A stretch of DNA of 26,447 nt, taken from JAEHDI01 sp035455185 (GTDB taxonomy: Bacteria; Acidobacteriota; Terriglobia; Bryobacterales; Bryobacteraceae). Positions 23,497-26,447 of the stretch are shown piece by piece. Position 1 is the first letter of the stretch. Each line of letters starts with the position of its first letter. The stretch is from the NCBI GenBank assembly GCA_035455185.1, contig DATIFQ010000259.1, positions 1 through 26,447 on the forward strand, written 5' to 3'. The notes beneath the pieces were generated by a model. That model did not search any database. It saw nothing but the letters and a program-made list of their open reading frames with translations, and was not told the origin of the DNA. Position numbers and translations under genes: made by a program.

Positions 23497-24903
23497 TCAG
23501 GCGCGTGCCGTCGCCTTTCCGGCCGGCGAGGGAACGGCCGTGGAACGCCGGGAGTGTGCCGGAAGGACGTTCGGCACGCCCCGAGCCGCCAGTTCTCGCT
23601 CCACCGCCCGGGCGAACGCCGTGCTGAGGCCGGCGAGCGTCGGGAAAAACATGTGATACGCCACGCTGGAGAACAGGGCTGTCGCGGCAAAACCGATCAG
23701 CGAGAGCAGAATGGCGTATGACATCGCCGCGATATCAGCCGTTTCCGGACGGTTGCGCGTCGACTTGTAGATGCGGTTCGCCGACCGGACGCAAAAGAAT
23801 AGAGCGGCGGCGTACAGAAACAACCCCGGCAACCCGTTTTCGCTTGAGAGCTGCGTGTACATACAGTGGGTCTCCCGCCACATCGCGCGCTCTCCTTCTT
23901 CTCCAGCTTTTTTCGCCTGCACGGACTGAAACTGCCCCGGCCCGACGCCGAAGAGCGGATTCCGGATGGTTAATTCAACACTTTCCTTGAACAGGGAAAG
24001 TCGTTGTTGCGACGACTCGATGGCGCGCATCTGGTATGAGTCCAGAAAACCCTGCTCCGTCACCTCCGGTTTCAACGTAACTGCAAGCCGGGCCGTTACT
24101 GCCTCGGGCGTGGTCACGAGGACCGTGATCGCGATGACCATGCACACGAGCATAAGCTTGAATCTGCCGGCCGCCGAAGCGTGGACAAAGATCACCGCGC
24201 ACATTGCCGCGAACGCCACCAGGCCGCCCCTCGAACCTGTCTGCAGGAAGACATACAGCACCGGCGCGGCACAGAGAGCGGCGAGCAGGCGGCGGAATGG
24301 CACCCGGCTCTTTTCGATCAGCAACAAGTACCAAAACGGAAGACCCAGGAGCAGAATCTGCGCGAGATCGTTGGGGTTCTCGAGCATGCCTACCGGAGCT
24401 GCCAGGCGGCCGGCCACCAACGTGCCAAAGTACAGAACGATCAACGCGGCGGCCAGAACCGCCACCGCGAGTGTGTTCATCACCTGCCGGCACTGCCGAA
24501 GAGTCTGCGCCAGCCCGGCGATCATAACGTACACCATGATCGATTTCAGCCACTGGTTCGCCAACAGATTGACGCTGCCACCGCGCCAGTAACTGAGTGG
24601 CGTAATCAGTACCATCCAGAGCGTGAACGCCGTGAGCAATTGGCCGGGACGCGACTTCAGCGCGCGCGCTAGGGCGCCGTTAATCAACGCGAGCAGCACC
24701 GCCAGGGTTCCCAGAATCAGTGGCAGACGGAGCTGGTGGCCTGCGAAGTCCGCCAGCCGGCCGGTCGCGAGGAAGAGAAATACAAGCATGAGCGGCGCCC
24801 CGAGTCGCGCGATCGGGCTCGGCTGCACCGCGGCAACAGCGGTGGCAGTCCCCGCTGCGGCCGGTGTTGTGACTACGCGGTTTGTCTGAGGTCCCGGAAC
24901 CAT
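23497..24903 (-). CDS. O-antigen ligase / Wzy polymerase family protein
   Basis: The 468-residue membrane protein has roughly 10-12 hydrophobic segments and a large outer loop. NPLFGVGPGQFQSVQ followed by THCMYTQLSSENGLPGLFLYAA is the Wzy_C signature shared by O-antigen ligases and polymerases; GMLENPNDLAQILLLGLPF and LQTGSRGGLVAF are also typical. It would polymerise or ligate undecaprenyl-linked repeat units at the outer face of the inner membrane. The ATG at 24903 overlaps the upstream amidotransferase by 31 bases, and no nearby alternative start exists before Met39. Both N- and C-termini are low-complexity Ala/Pro/Arg tails. Ligase versus polymerase cannot be decided by sequence; operon context favours polymerase. 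Confidence 0.87.
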   Translation of the reverse strand: MVPGPQTNRVVTTPAAAGTATAVAAVQPSPIARLGAPLMLVFLFLATGRLADFAGHQLRLPLILGTLAVLLALINGALARALKSRPGQLLTAFTLWMVLITPLSYWRGGSVNLLANQWLKSIMVYVMIAGLAQTLRQCRQVMNTLAVAVLAAALIVLYFGTLVAGRLAAPVGMLENPNDLAQILLLGLPFWYLLLIEKSRVPFRRLLAALCAAPVLYVFLQTGSRGGLVAFAAMCAVIFVHASAAGRFKLMLVCMVIAITVLVTTPEAVTARLAVTLKPEVTEQGFLDSYQMRAIESSQQRLSLFKESVELTIRNPLFGVGPGQFQSVQAKKAGEEGERAMWRETHCMYTQLSSENGLPGLFLYAAALFFCVRSANRIYKSTRNRPETADIAAMSYAILLSLIGFAATALFSSVAYHMFFPTLAGLSTAFARAVERELAARGVPNVLPAHSRRSTAVPSPAGKATARA

Positions 24904-26447
24904 AGTTCCAACATGAGAAGCGACCAGAGCCAGTGATGATTGTCCCGGCGCCCGCTATCGTGCTCTTCGAGCAGTTGTCGTACAAACTCCGGCGAAACGA
25001 TCCCGCGGTTCAAAAACTGCGAACTCGTCACGTGCTCCCGGAGGAAACCCCGCAACGATCCTCGGAACCAGGGGGCCAACGGAACGCCGAATCCCATTTT
25101 CCTCCGGCGCAACACCTCGGGGGGAAGCCGGTCGCCCAACGCCCGGAGCAGAATGCGCTTGCCCGCGCCGTTCCGGAGCTTCCATCCGTGAGGAATCGCC
25201 GATGCCAGTTCCGCTAGATTCTGGTCCAGCAGCGGGCACCGCACCTCGAGGGAGTTTGCCATCGACATGCGATCTACCTTCACCAGCATGTCGCCGGTCA
25301 GGTTCGCCGTGGCTTCGAAGTACATCGCCTGTGTCAGCACGTCCGCGCCCGACGGCAGAAGGCAGTCCGGGAACGTCTGCGTGAGATACGCCAGGTCAGC
25401 CGGCGGCATCCATTCGGGTTTCAGCAATTGCCGGCGGAGATAGTACGGCGAGTAGTTGTTCTCGAAATAGCGCTCCAACGCCGATGGCCGGCTCGCCATC
25501 CGCAGATAGTTTTTCCCGTACGCCGAATACGGCAATCGGTCCGCCGCGAATGCAAGGAATCGCCGCATCACGCGGGGTACGGAATCCCACCACCGCAGCT
25601 TCTCGATCACACGAAAGCTATCGTAGCCGGCGAACAGCTCGTCTCCGCCGTCACCCGACAGAGCGACCTTTACGTGCTTCCGGGCGAACTCAGAAACGAT
25701 AAACGTTGGAATGGCGGATGAATCCGCGAAGGGTTCGTCGAAATCGCATGCCAGCCTCGTGGCCAGGTCCACCGAGTCCGGCCGTACGATGATCTGATGA
25801 TGCTCCGTGCCGTACCGCTTCGCCACCAGCGATGCAAACTCGAGCTCGTTGTACTCCGCCTCTTCAAAACCGATCGAGAACGTCTTGACCGGTTCGGACG
25901 ACTGAAGCGCCATCGACGCGACTACCAGGCTCGAGTCGATGCCACCGCTCAGGAATGCCCCCAGTGGAACGTCTGCGACCATCCGGATACGCACCGCTTC
26001 GTCGAACTGCTCGCGCAGCCGTTTCGCCGCGTCCTCTTCCGACATCCTGGGCGCGACCTTCTCCGCCGGTGGCGGCAGCCTCCAGTAGCGCTGCTGGCGG
26101 CAAGATCCGTCCGCCCCGTACTCCAGCCACGTTCCCGGCATCAGCTTTCGTATCGCTTGGAACGGGCTATAGGGATCCGGCACGTAGTTGAACTGGAAAT
26201 ACAGGCGGAGTGCCTCTGGGTCAAGCTCGAGCGGCACCCCGGCTGCCCGGAGACACTTCAGCTCGCTTGCGAAGTACAGTCCGGACGCCAGGACTGCGTA
26301 ATACAGCGGTTTCTTCCCAAAACGGTCTCGTGCGAGCAACAGCCTCCGCCGTTTTGCATCCCACAGGGCGAATGCGAACATGCCTCGTAGGCGGCTCACC
26401 GCGTCCGCCCCCGCGTCTTCGTACAGGTGGACCAGCGTCTCGGTGTC
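24873..26447 (-). CDS. Second asparagine-synthase-like amidotransferase, 5' end outside window
   Basis: The reading frame runs off the right edge: 524 residues are visible and roughly the first 98, including the nucleophilic Cys2, are missing, judged by alignment of DTETLVHLYEDAG with DTETILHAYEEWG of the neighbouring paralogue. Present are RGMFAFALWD, LARDRFGKKPLYY, the pyrophosphate loop SGGIDSS (bases 25929-25949), SGDGGDELFAGYDSFR, EVRCPLLDQ and RRKMGFGVPLAPW. The synthetase motif is GDGGDE here but GEGSDE in the paralogue, so the two are distinct subfamilies. It heads the visible part of the operon and overlaps the polymerase start by 31 bases. It is an exopolysaccharide-type AsnB; true asparagine synthesis is not excluded. 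Confidence 0.88.
   Translation of the reverse strand, partial: DTETLVHLYEDAGADAVSRLRGMFAFALWDAKRRRLLLARDRFGKKPLYYAVLASGLYFASELKCLRAAGVPLELDPEALRLYFQFNYVPDPYSPFQAIRKLMPGTWLEYGADGSCRQQRYWRLPPPAEKVAPRMSEEDAAKRLREQFDEAVRIRMVADVPLGAFLSGGIDSSLVVASMALQSSEPVKTFSIGFEEAEYNELEFASLVAKRYGTEHHQIIVRPDSVDLATRLACDFDEPFADSSAIPTFIVSEFARKHVKVALSGDGGDELFAGYDSFRVIEKLRWWDSVPRVMRRFLAFAADRLPYSAYGKNYLRMASRPSALERYFENNYSPYYLRRQLLKPEWMPPADLAYLTQTFPDCLLPSGADVLTQAMYFEATANLTGDMLVKVDRMSMANSLEVRCPLLDQNLAELASAIPHGWKLRNGAGKRILLRALGDRLPPEVLRRRKMGFGVPLAPWFRGSLRGFLREHVTSSQFLNRGIVSPEFVRQLLEEHDSGRRDNHHWLWSLLMLELWFRDLRQTA

Noticed and set aside
23493..23690. 66-codon extension of the complete amidotransferase
   Set aside because: The class II amidotransferase needs Cys at position 2, given by MCGIAGY at 23492; the extension is an Arg-rich shadow of the polymerase C-terminus.
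1..26447. Defence islands, toxin-antitoxin, phage, transposon, CRISPR or RNA genes
   Set aside because: No matching protein motifs, repeat arrays or structured RNA patterns were seen; gene content is metabolic, envelope and polysaccharide functions.

Overview
The window looks like a chromosomal segment of a free-living Acidobacteriota bacterium, most plausibly a Bryobacter/Solibacter-type lineage. The grounds are high GC content with locally AT-richer genes, a carboxypeptidase-regulatory-like domain followed by a 'VTETVEV' linker of the kind common in acidobacterial outer-membrane proteins, and genes with little Shine-Dalgarno sequence. This placement is inference from style; no marker gene is present. 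I found no rRNA, tRNA, CRISPR array, transposase or phage gene. Coding density is very high and no gap exceeds 100 bases.

Left part (1-4661, + strand): the 3' portion of a large alpha-2-macroglobulin-like protein with an intact CAEQ thioester motif and unusual N-terminal modules, then a tightly overlapping three-gene envelope-stress unit: ECF sigma factor, zinc-finger-type membrane anti-sigma factor, and Spy/CpxP-like periplasmic protein.

Centre-left (4750-13056, + strand): nadA (quinolinate synthase), moaA (first step of molybdenum cofactor synthesis) and nadE (glutamine-dependent NAD synthetase). nadE is followed, with overlapping stop and start codons, by an exported beta-propeller/phosphoesterase fusion, which in turn abuts a GH57 alpha-glucan-active enzyme.

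Centre (13135-15594, + strand): a lipoprotein with a DUF5060-type domain and a TIM-barrel glycosidase-like core, and an RmlC-like cupin/epimerase.

Right part (15632-26447): exopolysaccharide genes, almost all on the - strand. One pair is a GT4 glycosyltransferase followed by a PTPS-related/YfhO-like polytopic membrane protein. The other is a five-gene, nearly gapless operon entering from the right edge: asparagine-synthase-like amidotransferase (truncated by the window end), Wzy/O-antigen-ligase family polymerase, a second amidotransferase, a GT4 transferase and a GT2 transferase. A single + strand DUF218/YdcF-like gene lies between the two groups. The amidotransferases and the GT4 resemble genes found in exosortase/PEP-CTERM-associated polysaccharide loci, but no exosortase is visible here.

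Regulation: several unlinked transcription starts (nadA, the DUF5060 lipoprotein, the RmlC-like gene, GT4, YdcF-like) have a TGn-extended -10-like element close to the start codon, which suggests short-leader or leaderless messages. Two of these elements sit inside short palindromes.
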